Source: Amycolatopsis antarctica (GTDB lineage: Bacteria > Actinomycetota > Actinomycetes > Mycobacteriales > Pseudonocardiaceae). Taken from it: a stretch of DNA of 64,000 bases. Positions within the stretch are counted from its first letter, which is position 1. Each line of letters begins with the position of its first letter. A model generated the notes under the pieces. That model was not told the DNA's origin. It saw only the letters and a program-made list of their open reading frames with translations, and ran no database searches. A program made the translations under genes and the position numbers. Below, one piece after another: positions 44,135 to 54,459 of the stretch. The DNA is taken from positions 310,001 through 374,000 of the forward strand of contig NZ_NKYE01000003.1 in assembly GCF_002262875.1 (NCBI RefSeq). The letters run 5' to 3'.

Positions 44135-45190
44135 ATGGCGGAGCAGGAACGTCCACTGTGGACGAGCAAACCGGATCTGGCCTCGCGCCGGGTGGGCGGT
44201 TCGGTGCTGTGGGCGAACGACGAACTGTTCGCCGAGCGGGAGAACCTGATCCGTCCGCAGGCCGCGGAGTTCCAGCCGTGGAGCTTCGGCCACAAAGGAC
44301 AGGTCTATGACGGCTGGGAGACCCGCAGGCGCCGCGAGGACGGGTTCGACCAGGCCGTGGTCCGGCTCGGCCTGCCCGGCGTGCTCGCCGGTGTCGTCGT
44401 CGACACCGCCTTCTTCACCGGCAACTATCCGCCGTTCGCCTCCATCGAGGCGTGCGGGGTGGAGGGGTACCCGAGCCCAGCCGAGTTGTCCGCCGCCGAC
44501 TGGCAGACCGTGGTGCCCAAATCGCCGCTGAACGGCGACAGCGAGAACTTCTTCGCCGTGGCGAGCGACCACCGTTTCACCCACGTCCGGTTGACGATCT
44601 ACCCCGACGGCGGGGTCGCCCGGCTGCGCGTGTTCGGCACCCCGGTCGCCGACCCGCGCTACCTGAACCCCGCGGCCATGGACCTCGCCGCGCTGGAGAA
44701 CGGGGCCGAGATCGCCGGGTGCAGCAACATGTTCTACTCCGCACCCGCCAACCTGATCTCGCCAGGACCGGCCACGGTGATGGGTGAGGGCTGGGAGACC
44801 GCCCGACGCCGCGACCAGGGCAACGACTGGGTGTCGGTCAAACTGGCCGGGCCCGCCGTGCCCTGGCTGGCCGAGCTGGACACCAGCCACTTCAAGGGCA
44901 ACGCCCCCGGCTGGGCCTCGCTCAGCGGCTGTGACGCGACGAAGTCCGATGTGGACGATCCGGCCGCCTGGTTCGAGATTCTGTCCCGCACCCGGCTGCA
45001 GCCCGACACCCGGCACCGGCTGCTCGTCGACGGCGCACGCAGGCTCACCCACGTGCGGCTGGACATCTACCCGGACGGCGGCATGGCGCGTTTCCGGCTG
45101 CACGGTGCCCTCACCGAGCGGGGACGCGACGAACTCACCGACCGGTTCCACGAGACGCTGCCCCGCGCGCACGCGGCCGAGATCGGCTGA
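44135..45190 (+). CDS. alc: Allantoicase
   Basis: 351 residues from ATG 44135, which has AAGG at 6 nt; ATG 44129 in frame overlaps the allB stop. Cleaves allantoate to ureidoglycolate and urea. Two homologous beta-sandwich repeats are clear: DGWETRRRREDGFDQ with VVDTAFFTGNYPPFASIEAC, then EGWETARRRDQGNDW with ELDTSHFKGNAPGWASLSGC. TKPDLASRRVGGSVLWANDELFA-like N-terminal text is diagnostic. A ureidoglycolate lyase gene does not follow. Confidence 0.95.
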   Translation: MAEQERPLWTSKPDLASRRVGGSVLWANDELFAERENLIRPQAAEFQPWSFGHKGQVYDGWETRRRREDGFDQAVVRLGLPGVLAGVVVDTAFFTGNYPPFASIEACGVEGYPSPAELSAADWQTVVPKSPLNGDSENFFAVASDHRFTHVRLTIYPDGGVARLRVFGTPVADPRYLNPAAMDLAALENGAEIAGCSNMFYSAPANLISPGPATVMGEGWETARRRDQGNDWVSVKLAGPAVPWLAELDTSHFKGNAPGWASLSGCDATKSDVDDPAAWFEILSRTRLQPDTRHRLLVDGARRLTHVRLDIYPDGGMARFRLHGALTERGRDELTDRFHETLPRAHAAEIG

Positions 45191-45208
45191 TCCTCCCCGG
45201 CGCCGGGC

Positions 45209-45685
45209 TCAGCCGGGACCCAGCAGCCTGCGGTGCTCGACCATCACGCACCGGTCCATCACCACGTCCAGCCCTGCTTCGAGCGCCAGGCTCGCGGCCG
45301 GCTCGTGCCAGAGCCCGAGTTGCAGCCACAGCGTGCGTGCGCCCGCGTCGACGATCTCCGCCGCCGCCGCACCGATCGTGTCGACGCGGCGGAACGCGGT
45401 GACCAGGTCCGGCCCGCCCGGCACCTCGGCGACCGAGTCGTAGACGGGCCTGCCGAGCAGTTCCTCCAGCCGGGGGTTCACGAAGTGGACGTCGTATTCG
45501 GTGCCGGTGATCAGGTAGCGGGAGATCTCGTTGCTCGCCCTGGCCGGGTTGGCCGAGGCCCCGACGACGGTCACCGACCGGGTGCGCCGGAGCAGCTCGC
45601 GCACCCGGTCGTCGCCGGGCGGTGTCCAGGTGAACGCGGCCGGGTCGTCCAGCGTGACGGCCTCGGCGGGCGGTTGTGCGGTCAT
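45209..45685 (-). CDS. CoA-binding domain protein (YccU-like)
   Basis: 158 residues. Rossmann-type CoA-binding domain with SVTVVGASANPARASNEISRYL (about residues 36-57), FVNPRLEELLGRPVYDSVAEVP, and the terminal ARTLWLQLGLWHEPAASLALEAGLDVVMDRCVMVEH. The family is widespread with no assigned function. AGGAGG lies 7 nt before the ATG. Convergent with allantoicase (18-nt gap); divergent from the aldo/keto reductase. Confidence 0.88.
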   Translation of the reverse strand: MTAQPPAEAVTLDDPAAFTWTPPGDDRVRELLRRTRSVTVVGASANPARASNEISRYLITGTEYDVHFVNPRLEELLGRPVYDSVAEVPGGPDLVTAFRRVDTIGAAAAEIVDAGARTLWLQLGLWHEPAASLALEAGLDVVMDRCVMVEHRRLLGPG

Positions 45686-45826
45686 CGATCGCCTCCTCCT
45701 ACCGGCCAGCGTAACCGCGTCCTGACGCGACGCGGGGAACACGCGAGCGGTGGATCGTGTTGACACCAGGTGAATCCGCACGAGTGCCGCTCTGTGCGCG
45801 GCACCTGGCAGACAAAGGAGTGCGAC

Positions 45827-46693
45827 GTGACGGACACGCGAGCCACCACCGCGCCGGGCGGGGTCTTCCAGCTCGGCGGTGACCTGCCGGTGCACCGCCT
45901 CGGTTATGGCGCCATGCAGCTCACCGGCAAGGGGGTCTGGGGTGAGCCGTCCGACCGGGGACAGGCGATCGACGTCCTCCGGCGTGCCGTCGAGCTCGGC
46001 GTGAACTTCATCGACACCGCTGATTCGTACGGTCCGTACGTCAGCGAGGACCTCATCCGCGAGGCCCTGCGCCCGTACCGGGAGGACCTGGTCATCGCGA
46101 CGAAGGGCGGCCTGGTGCGCACCGGGCCGGACCAGTGGATCCCCGTCGGCAGGCCCGCGTACCTGCGCCAAGAGGTGGAGATGAGCCTGCGCAGGCTCGG
46201 CACCGACCGGATCGACCTCTACCAGCTCCACCGCGTCGACCCGGAGATCCCGATCGCCGACCAGGTCGGCGAGCTGGCGAAACTGCGCGAGGAGGGCAAG
46301 ATCCGGCACATCGGGTTGTCCGAAGTGGACGCCGAGCAGATCGAGGAGGCGGGGCGGACCGCGCCCATCGTCTCGGTACAGAACCTGTTCAACCTTGCCG
46401 ATCGCCACCACGAGGCCGTGCTCGACTACGCGGAGAAGGAGAACATCGCCTTCATTCCGTGGTTCCCGATGGCCACCGGTGAACTCGCCAGGGCGGGCAG
46501 CGTCCTGGAGGACGCGGCGACCGAACACGGCCGTTCTCCCGCGCAGCTCGCGCTCGCCTGGCTGTTGCGCCGCTCGCCGGTGGTGCTGCCGATCCCCGGC
46601 ACCTCCTCGGTGGCGCACGTCGAGGAGAACATCGCCGCGGCGGACATCGAACTGACCGACGCCGAGTTCGACGCGCTCTCCGCGCTGGCCTGA
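45827..46693 (+). CDS. Aldo/keto reductase
   Basis: 288 residues, (beta/alpha)8 barrel NADPH oxidoreductase. The catalytic tetrad is visible as Asp and Tyr in [11 protein letters not shown], Lys in VIATKGG and His in [22 protein letters not shown] near the C-terminus is the cofactor-binding region. The sequence fits the bacterial AKR13-like group acting on small carbonyls. GTG 45827 has AAAGGAG upstream. Confidence 0.92.
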   Translation: MTDTRATTAPGGVFQLGGDLPVHRLGYGAMQLTGKGVWGEPSDRGQAIDVLRRAVELGVNFIDTADSYGPYVSEDLIREALRPYREDLVIATKGGLVRTGPDQWIPVGRPAYLRQEVEMSLRRLGTDRIDLYQLHRVDPEIPIADQVGELAKLREEGKIRHIGLSEVDAEQIEEAGRTAPIVSVQNLFNLADRHHEAVLDYAEKENIAFIPWFPMATGELARAGSVLEDAATEHGRSPAQLALAWLLRRSPVVLPIPGTSSVAHVEENIAAADIELTDAEFDALSALA

Positions 46694-46720
46694 CCCCGCG
46701 AGGCCCCGGCCCGCCACCGC

Positions 46721-47440
46721 TCAGCCCATCAGCATGCGGATCCGGCGATCCCGGTCCTCGGGGGTCTGCCGGGGACAGCTCGTGCACTTGTCCTCATCGG
46801 TCGCCTCGTAGACCAGGCAGCAGGACGCCCTGCGCACCACCCGTGACCGGCCCACGTCGACGTAGCGCGGCGGCGGCAGACGCTCACCCGCGGCCTCGGC
46901 CAGCGTCCCGGCGAGCGCCTCCGCGTGCTCGGGCGCGCCGGTGGCCATGCCCGCCCAGAGCAGCCGGTTCGCCAGCGAGTCGGTGGCGATCGCCCACAGC
47001 GCGGGCGGTGGGGCGTCGATCGCCGGGGACAGCGCGTCCACCACCTCGGCCAGCGCCTCGCCGACCGCCCGGCCCGCAGCCACGGGATCGGTGCCGAGCA
47101 CCCGGTCCGCACTGGCCCCCGGGAACCGGCCGTCCGGCAGTTCGTGCAGCCGGGTCGAGCGCAACGCCGGGTCCAGTGCGATCCCGGTCGCCGCCAGCGA
47201 CTCCGTCACCGGCGCCAGCAGCACCGAGGACGCCGAGTACCAGCGGATCGTCCCCAGCACCCGTGCCGGGGCGGTTCCGTGCAGCGCGCGCGAGACCGCG
47301 AGCTGTTCCCGCCACCACGAACGGTCGGCCAGCGCGGTCGCCGGCAGCGGCGAGGTGCCCGCCCCCTGGCTGCCCGCGTGGTACGGCATCCGCGCGGCCA
47401 GCACCCGGTACACCTGCGCGGCACCGACCCCCGCCGTCAT
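46721..47440 (-). CDS. FhuF-like (2Fe-2S) protein
   Basis: 239 residues. The C-terminus carries the FhuF-type cluster motif C-C-x10-C-x2-C (RASCCLVYEATDEDKCTSCPRQTP). The N-terminal part is helical with DRSWWREQLAVSRAL, typical of siderophore-iron reductases. It may reduce ferric siderophores in the cytoplasm, but no siderophore genes are nearby. Its ATG overlaps the methyltransferase stop by 4 nt. Confidence 0.8.
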   Translation of the reverse strand: MTAGVGAAQVYRVLAARMPYHAGSQGAGTSPLPATALADRSWWREQLAVSRALHGTAPARVLGTIRWYSASSVLLAPVTESLAATGIALDPALRSTRLHELPDGRFPGASADRVLGTDPVAAGRAVGEALAEVVDALSPAIDAPPPALWAIATDSLANRLLWAGMATGAPEHAEALAGTLAEAAGERLPPPRYVDVGRSRVVRRASCCLVYEATDEDKCTSCPRQTPEDRDRRIRMLMG

Positions 47441-48306
47441 CGTCCCGGCTCCACGGCGCGGTATTCCGAGACACGGAACGCGGCCGTCACCTCGATCGGT
47501 TCGCGCACCTCGTCCAGCCGGGCCAGCCGTTCGCCGCGGTGCAGGTGATGGGCGTTCGGCCCCATACCGATCGCACGGCGCACATCGGCGGGCGTCAGCG
47601 TCATGGTGAACTCCCGTTCCGCGTGACCGGTCCGGGCGAATCCCTCGCCGAGGGTCGCGTCCAGCCGCCGCTGCTTGTCCCCGTCCACCTCCAGCAGGTC
47701 CACCAGCCCCGCCAGCTCGGCAAGGTGGCCGGGGCCGGGGGAGACGACCAGCAGTGCCCCGCCGGGGGCGAGTACCCGGTGGAACTCGGGGCCGTTGCGC
47801 GGGGCGAACACGTTCAGCACCAGGCCGGCCACCCCGGAGGCCACCGGCCAGGGTTCCCACAGGTTCCAGACCGCCGCCCCGATCCGGGGGTGCGCCCGCG
47901 CCGCGCGCCGCAGGGCCGCCGCCGACACGTCCAGCGCCAGGCCGTCGGTACCGGTGGCGTCCAGCACGTGCGCCAGGTAGTGCCCGGTGCCCGCGCCCGC
48001 GTCCACGGTCAGGCCGTGGTCGCCGGTGAGCGCCGCGGCCCGTTCGGCCACCAGTTCGGTCAACGGCGCGTAGTGGCCAGCGCCGAGGAACTCCACCCGG
48101 GCGGCGACCATATCGGTGGTGTCCGCCGTTCCGGCCGGGATCTTCGCATGCAGCAGGTTCACGTAACCCTGCCGTGCGAGGTCGAAGGTGTGCCCGGACG
48201 GGCAGCGCAGCGTTCGCTCCAGCAGATCCAGACCGGCCGCGCAGACGGAGCAGCGCAGGGCGCGGACCACCCGGTCAGGCAGGGGTGGACGGCCGTCGGC
48301 GTGCAT
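47437..48306 (-). CDS. RlmA-like 23S rRNA (guanine) methyltransferase
   Basis: 289 residues. The N-terminal zinc finger uses Cys pairs in LRCSVCAAGL and LRCPSGHTFDLARQGYVNLL, typical of RlmA/TlrB. The SAM-binding domain starts with TVDAGAGTGHYLAHVL (about residue 92). The C-terminal TPADVRRAIGMGPNAHHL also fits. RlmA enzymes methylate G745/G748 of 23S rRNA, and TlrB-type members affect macrolide sensitivity. Whether this one does is unknown. Coupled to the FhuF-like gene. Confidence 0.85.
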   Translation of the reverse strand: MHADGRPPLPDRVVRALRCSVCAAGLDLLERTLRCPSGHTFDLARQGYVNLLHAKIPAGTADTTDMVAARVEFLGAGHYAPLTELVAERAAALTGDHGLTVDAGAGTGHYLAHVLDATGTDGLALDVSAAALRRAARAHPRIGAAVWNLWEPWPVASGVAGLVLNVFAPRNGPEFHRVLAPGGALLVVSPGPGHLAELAGLVDLLEVDGDKQRRLDATLGEGFARTGHAEREFTMTLTPADVRRAIGMGPNAHHLHRGERLARLDEVREPIEVTAAFRVSEYRAVEPGR

Positions 48307-48413
48307 GTCCCCATTCGACCACGCCGCACCCGCCGCGATCCGCCCGAGACCCCGGCGACGGGTGCCGGGCGACGAACACGTTTCGTGAACGGACAAGCAT
48401 CCACGTCGTGCCG

Positions 48414-48461
48414 GAAACGTGCGCGTAACAAATCCGGGGGCGTGGTTCACAGTCAGGAAAC
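48414..48461 (+). promoter_or_regulatory. GlnR-like half sites upstream of amtB
   Basis: GAAAC-N6-GTAAC (48414-48429) and TTCAC-N6-GAAAC (48446-48461) resemble the GTnAC/GAAAC half sites of actinobacterial GlnR, each with the canonical 6-bp spacing. They lie 84-131 nt before the amtB start. Expected to switch on amtB–glnK–glnD under nitrogen limitation. Confidence 0.5.
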
Positions 48462-48544
48462 GACAGACGCCATCCGGCGCAACAACGCTTTTCCATGATT
48501 CCTCACCAACCGCAGATCGCCCGATCCAGCTCGAAGGAGGAAGC

Positions 48545-50196
<1,652 letters not shown>

Positions 50197-50199
50197 CCG

Positions 50200-52548
50200 G
50201 TGGCCGGCACCGGGGGAGTGGGGCTGCGGGAGGCGGCCTCCAGGCTGCTGGAGGGCAGGCACGGACGGCTCGGCGCGGCGGCACTGCGGGCCGCGCTGGT
50301 CGACCTGTACGAGTTCTGGCTGGGCAGGGCGGCGACGGCGGCCGGTGCGGACGCGGGCGATCCCCGCGTCGCGCTGGTCGCCGTCGGCGGGCTCGGCCGC
50401 AGGGAACTGGTGCCCTTCGCCGATCTGGACCTCGTCCTGCTGCACAACGGTCACCGGGGCGTCGGCGAACTCGCCGAGGCGCTCTGGTATCCGCTGTGGG
50501 ACGCCGGCGTCGGGCTCGACCACGCGGTGCGGACCCCCGGCGAGGCGCTGTCGGTGGCCGCCGAGGATCTGCGTACCGCGCTCGGCCTGCTCGACGTCCG
50601 GCACATCGCGGGCGACCCCGAACTGGCGTCGCGGTTGGCGGGCTCGGCGCGGGAGCAGTGGCGCCGCACCGCCCGCAAGCGCCTGCCCGAACTGGCCGGG
50701 GCCGCCCGTGAACGCTGGGAACGTACCGGGGAGGTGGCGCAGTCGGCGGAGCCCGACCTCAAGCACGGCCGGGGCGGGCTGCGCGACCTCGCGCTGCTGG
50801 ACTCGCTCTCCGTCGCGCAGCTCGTCGACCGGCCGGGGGAGGAGGTACGGGCGGCGCGGGCGCTGCTGCTGGACGTTCGCACCGAGTTGCGCCGCGAACT
50901 CCGCCGCGGCCGGGACGTGCTCGCCGCGGCCGACGCCGGACCGGTCGCCGCCGAACTCGGCTTCGCCGACCGGTTCGCCCTCGCCAGAGCCCTCTCCGGT
51001 GCGGGGCGGACCGTCGCCTACGCGCTGGACCTCGCACTCCGGTCCACAGTGGACACCCCCCGGCTGTTCGGCAGGCGGCCGGTGCGCACTCCGCTCGACG
51101 ACGGGGTGGTGCTGCACGGCGAACAGGTCGCACTCGCCCGCGACGCCGTCCCGGCCAAGGAGCCGGCCCTGCTGCTGCGCGTGGCCGCCTCCTCCGCGCG
51201 CTCCGGGAAGCCGATCGCGCAGGGCACCCTGCGCACCCTCGCCGCGGCAGCGCCGGAACTGCGCACGCCGTGGCCCAAGCCTGCCCGCGACGCGCTGACC
51301 GAACTGCTCGGCGCCGGCGAGGGACTCGTCGACGCGGTCGAGGCTCTCGACCGGAGCGGCCTGTGGGCACGTCTGTTCCCCGAGTGGGGTGCGGTCCGCG
51401 ACCTGCCGCCGAGGGAGCCGACGCACGCCTGGACCGTCGACCGGCATCTCGTCCGCGCCTGTGTCGAGGCGGCCGGGCTCGCGGGCACCGTTTCACGTCC
51501 GGACCTGCTGCTGCTCGCCGCGTTGCTGCACGACATCGGCAAGGGACGCGGCACCGACCATTCCGAGCTCGGCGCCGCCATCGCGGCACAGGTCGCCCAC
51601 CGGATCGGACTGTCCGAAGTGGACGCGGGAAGGGTGTCCGCGGTGGTGCGCCACCACCTGCTGCTGCCGCATACCGCCACCCGCCGCGACATCGCCGAGC
51701 CGGCTACCGTGCACCGGGTGGCCACCACACTGGACGGCGACGTGGTGGTACTCGAACTGCTGCACGCACTGGCGATCGCCGACGCCAGGGCGACCGGACC
51801 CGGCGTCTGGACCGGCTGGAAGGCGGGCCTGCTGGGTGAACTCGTCTCCCGGTGCACCGCGGACATGCGCGGGACCCCGCCCGCCCAGGAACCCATCGAG
51901 CCCGCGCACCGCGAACTGATCGCGGAGGCCGTCCGCTCGGGTCTCGGCCAGGTACGGATCACCGCCGAGGGCGAGGTCGCGACGGTGCTGCTCGCCGTTC
52001 CCGCCGCCGCGGAGCTGCTCACGCCCGCGGCCGGGGTACTCGCGCTGAACTCGCTCGAAGTGCACGCCGCCTCCCTCGGGGCGCACGACGGTGGCCGGAT
52101 CGGCGTCTTCACCGCCTCCCCGAAGTTCGGCTCCCTGCCCGACCAGACGCTGCTGCGTGAGCAGTTCGCCCGCGCGGTGGCCGGAGGCAGGGCGCTCGCC
52201 GCCCAGCTCGCGGCCAAGGAACGCGACTACGGTGCCGCGGCCTCCACCGCCGTCCCGCGGGCGCTCTGGTTCGACGACGAGGCGGACGGTGCGGACACCG
52301 TGGTACTGGAACTGCGCGCACCGGACCGGCTCGGGCTGCTGCACCGGGTGGCCGGGGCGCTGCGCGAGGCGGGCGCCGAGGTGCGCTGGGCGAAGGCGGT
52401 CACCCTGGGCGGCACCGTGGTCGACTCCTTCGCGATCGCGCCCGGCTCGGGCCTCCCGGATGGTGAATGGCGTGGCCGGGTCGAACGGGCCGCGCTGCTG
52501 GCCGCGGCGGGCGCACCGGTTGTGCGCGATCGCCCGCGTCCGGAATGA
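50200..52548 (+). CDS. glnD: PII nucleotidyltransferase/removing enzyme
   Basis: 782 residues. Domains: nucleotidyltransferase with VGGLGRRELVPFADLDLVLLH (about residues 63-84), an HD phosphohydrolase with LLAALLHDIGKGRGTDHSELGA (about 435-456), and two C-terminal ACT domains (starting about 615 and 705; the second with VVLELRAPDRLGLLHRVAGAL). It modifies and demodifies GlnK at Tyr51 in response to glutamine. GTG 50200 begins 3 nt after the glnK stop. Confidence 0.95.
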   Translation: MAGTGGVGLREAASRLLEGRHGRLGAAALRAALVDLYEFWLGRAATAAGADAGDPRVALVAVGGLGRRELVPFADLDLVLLHNGHRGVGELAEALWYPLWDAGVGLDHAVRTPGEALSVAAEDLRTALGLLDVRHIAGDPELASRLAGSAREQWRRTARKRLPELAGAARERWERTGEVAQSAEPDLKHGRGGLRDLALLDSLSVAQLVDRPGEEVRAARALLLDVRTELRRELRRGRDVLAAADAGPVAAELGFADRFALARALSGAGRTVAYALDLALRSTVDTPRLFGRRPVRTPLDDGVVLHGEQVALARDAVPAKEPALLLRVAASSARSGKPIAQGTLRTLAAAAPELRTPWPKPARDALTELLGAGEGLVDAVEALDRSGLWARLFPEWGAVRDLPPREPTHAWTVDRHLVRACVEAAGLAGTVSRPDLLLLAALLHDIGKGRGTDHSELGAAIAAQVAHRIGLSEVDAGRVSAVVRHHLLLPHTATRRDIAEPATVHRVATTLDGDVVVLELLHALAIADARATGPGVWTGWKAGLLGELVSRCTADMRGTPPAQEPIEPAHRELIAEAVRSGLGQVRITAEGEVATVLLAVPAAAELLTPAAGVLALNSLEVHAASLGAHDGGRIGVFTASPKFGSLPDQTLLREQFARAVAGGRALAAQLAAKERDYGAAASTAVPRALWFDDEADGADTVVLELRAPDRLGLLHRVAGALREAGAEVRWAKAVTLGGTVVDSFAIAPGSGLPDGEWRGRVERAALLAAAGAPVVRDRPRPE

Positions 52549-52871
52549 GTAGTTCTACCCGGCCGGGTTTGGGTGCGTTCACGCTCACCCGCGCCAGGCG
52601 TGACCGGCAGGCTCACAAGCATCGCAGCACGCGATGGTCGTGGGTGGCGGGTTCGCCTGGTACTGGGGGTCTGGCGGCACCTGCCACCCGGCCGGGCCGG
52701 AAGGGACCGGCCCGCATGCCGCCCGGCCGGTCCGTGGGAGGGAGACGGACCGGCCGGGCCGGTGCGGAGAACGGAGCGGCGCGGCCACCATCGGCGGGGG
52801 ACGACTACCCTCGGGGGATGCCGGTGGCTCGACCGGCCGAGCAACGACGACCAGCTGGAGCGTGCACGCCC
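52549..52871. other. Spacer with hairpins between glnD and ffh
   Basis: 323 bp without a convincing gene. It contains the 14-bp-arm hairpin at 52722 and several CCGGCC-rich shorter repeats, and presumably the ffh promoter. No SRP RNA gene was recognised here. Confidence 0.6.
52722..52758. terminator. 14-bp-arm hairpin downstream of glnD
   Basis: CCCGGCCGGTCCGT pairs perfectly with ACGGACCGGCCGGG across a 9-nt loop. It is 174 nt past the glnD stop and 113 nt before the ffh start. A terminator or a leader structure of ffh. Confidence 0.6.
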
Positions 52872-54428
52872 GTGTTCGACACCCTTTCCGACCGGCTCAC
52901 GTCGGTCCTGCAGAACCTGCGTGGCAAGGGGAAGCTCTCCGACGCCGACATCGACGCCACCGCGCGCGAGATCCGCATCGCGCTGCTCGAGGCGGACGTC
53001 GCGCTGCCGGTGGTCCGCCAGTTCATCGCGCAGATCAAGGAACGCGCCAAGGGCGCCGAGGTCTCCGAGGCGCTCAACCCCGCCCAGCAGGTCATCAAGA
53101 TCGTCAACGAGGAGCTCGTCGGCATCCTCGGCGGGGAGACCCGGCGGCTGAACCTCGCGAAGAACCCGCCCACCGTCATCATGCTGGCGGGCCTGCAGGG
53201 TGCCGGTAAGACGACCCTGGCCGGGAAGCTCGCGCTCTGGCTCAAGAAGCAGGGGCACGCCCCACTGCTGGTCGCCTGCGACCTGCAGCGCCCGAACGCT
53301 GTGCAGCAGCTCCAGGTCGTCGGCGAGCGCGCGGGCGTCGGCACCTTCGCCCCGGAGCCGGGCAACGGTGTCGGCGACCCGGTGGACGTCGCCCGGCGTG
53401 CGATCGAGGAGGCCGGGCGCGCCCAGCACGACGTGGTCGTGGTCGACACCGCGGGCCGTCTCGGTGTGGACGAGGAGCTGATGCGGCAGGCGGCCGACAT
53501 CCGCGACGCCGTCTCGCCCGACGAGACGCTGTTCGTCGTCGACGCCATGATCGGTCAGGACGCCGTCTCCACCGCCGAGGCCTTCCGGGACGGCGTCGGC
53601 TTCACCGGTGTGGTGCTCACCAAGCTCGACGGTGACGCCCGCGGTGGTGCGGCGCTGTCCGTCCGGGAGGTCACCGGGCAGCCGATCCTCTTCGCGTCCA
53701 ACGGCGAGAAGCTCGAGGACTTCGACACCTTCCACCCCGACCGCATGGCCAGCCGCATCCTCGGCATGGGCGACATGCTCACCCTGATCGAGCAGGCCGA
53801 GGAGGCGTTCGACCAGGACCAGGCCGAGAAGGCCGCGGCGAAGCTCGGCAGCGGCGAGATGACGCTGGAGGACTTCCTGGAGCAGATGCTGGCCGTGCGC
53901 AAGATGGGCCCGATCGGCAACCTGCTGGGAATGCTGCCCGGTGCCGGCCAGATGAAGGACCAGCTCTCCCAGGTCGACGACTCCCACCTCGACCGGCTGC
54001 AGGCGATCATCCGTGGCATGACGCCCGCCGAGCGGGACAACCCCAAGATCATCAACGCCTCCCGCAGGCAGCGCATCGCCAAGGGCTCCGGCGTGGCCGT
54101 CCGCGAGGTCAACGACCTGGTGAACCGCTTCTACGACGCCAAGAAGATGATGCAGCAGATGGCGGGCCGCTTCGGCTTCGGCGGTGGCGGCGCTGCCGGT
54201 GGCGGCAAGAAGAACCGCAAGGGCAAGAAGGGCAAGAAGGTCAAGGGGCGCGGTCCCACCCAGCCCAAGGTCAAGGGCGGTTTCCCCGGCGGCATGCCGA
54301 TGCTTCCGCCCGGTGCCATGGGCGGCGGCGGCCAGGGCATGCCCGACCTCTCCCAGCTCGGCGGCGGCATGAACGACCTGCCGCCCGGCTTCGACCCGTC
54401 CAAGATCAAGCTGCCGAAGAACAAGTAG
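52872..54428 (+). CDS. ffh: Signal recognition particle protein Ffh
   Basis: 518 residues. The NG GTPase domain has G1 AGLQGAGKTTLAGKLA (about residue 105), CDLQRPNAV, G3 DTAGRLGVDEEL and G4 TKLDGDARGGAALS. The M domain holds the methionine-rich helices that bind signal peptides and SRP RNA (LLGMLPGAGQMKDQL, KMMQQMAGRFGFGGG). A Lys/Gly-rich then Gly/Met/Pro-rich tail ends the protein. GTG 52872 gives VFDTLSDRLTSVLQNLRGKG, the conserved start. Confidence 0.97.
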   Translation: MFDTLSDRLTSVLQNLRGKGKLSDADIDATAREIRIALLEADVALPVVRQFIAQIKERAKGAEVSEALNPAQQVIKIVNEELVGILGGETRRLNLAKNPPTVIMLAGLQGAGKTTLAGKLALWLKKQGHAPLLVACDLQRPNAVQQLQVVGERAGVGTFAPEPGNGVGDPVDVARRAIEEAGRAQHDVVVVDTAGRLGVDEELMRQAADIRDAVSPDETLFVVDAMIGQDAVSTAEAFRDGVGFTGVVLTKLDGDARGGAALSVREVTGQPILFASNGEKLEDFDTFHPDRMASRILGMGDMLTLIEQAEEAFDQDQAEKAAAKLGSGEMTLEDFLEQMLAVRKMGPIGNLLGMLPGAGQMKDQLSQVDDSHLDRLQAIIRGMTPAERDNPKIINASRRQRIAKGSGVAVREVNDLVNRFYDAKKMMQQMAGRFGFGGGGAAGGGKKNRKGKKGKKVKGRGPTQPKVKGGFPGGMPMLPPGAMGGGGQGMPDLSQLGGGMNDLPPGFDPSKIKLPKNK

Positions 54429-54459
54429 CCCGCCCCGCGCGGCCTCGACGGAGGTACCC

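Noticed and set aside
52549..52871. SRP (4.5S) RNA gene upstream of ffh
   Set aside because: The hairpins are simple GC palindromes and I could not find the conserved SRP tetraloop and internal-loop pattern.
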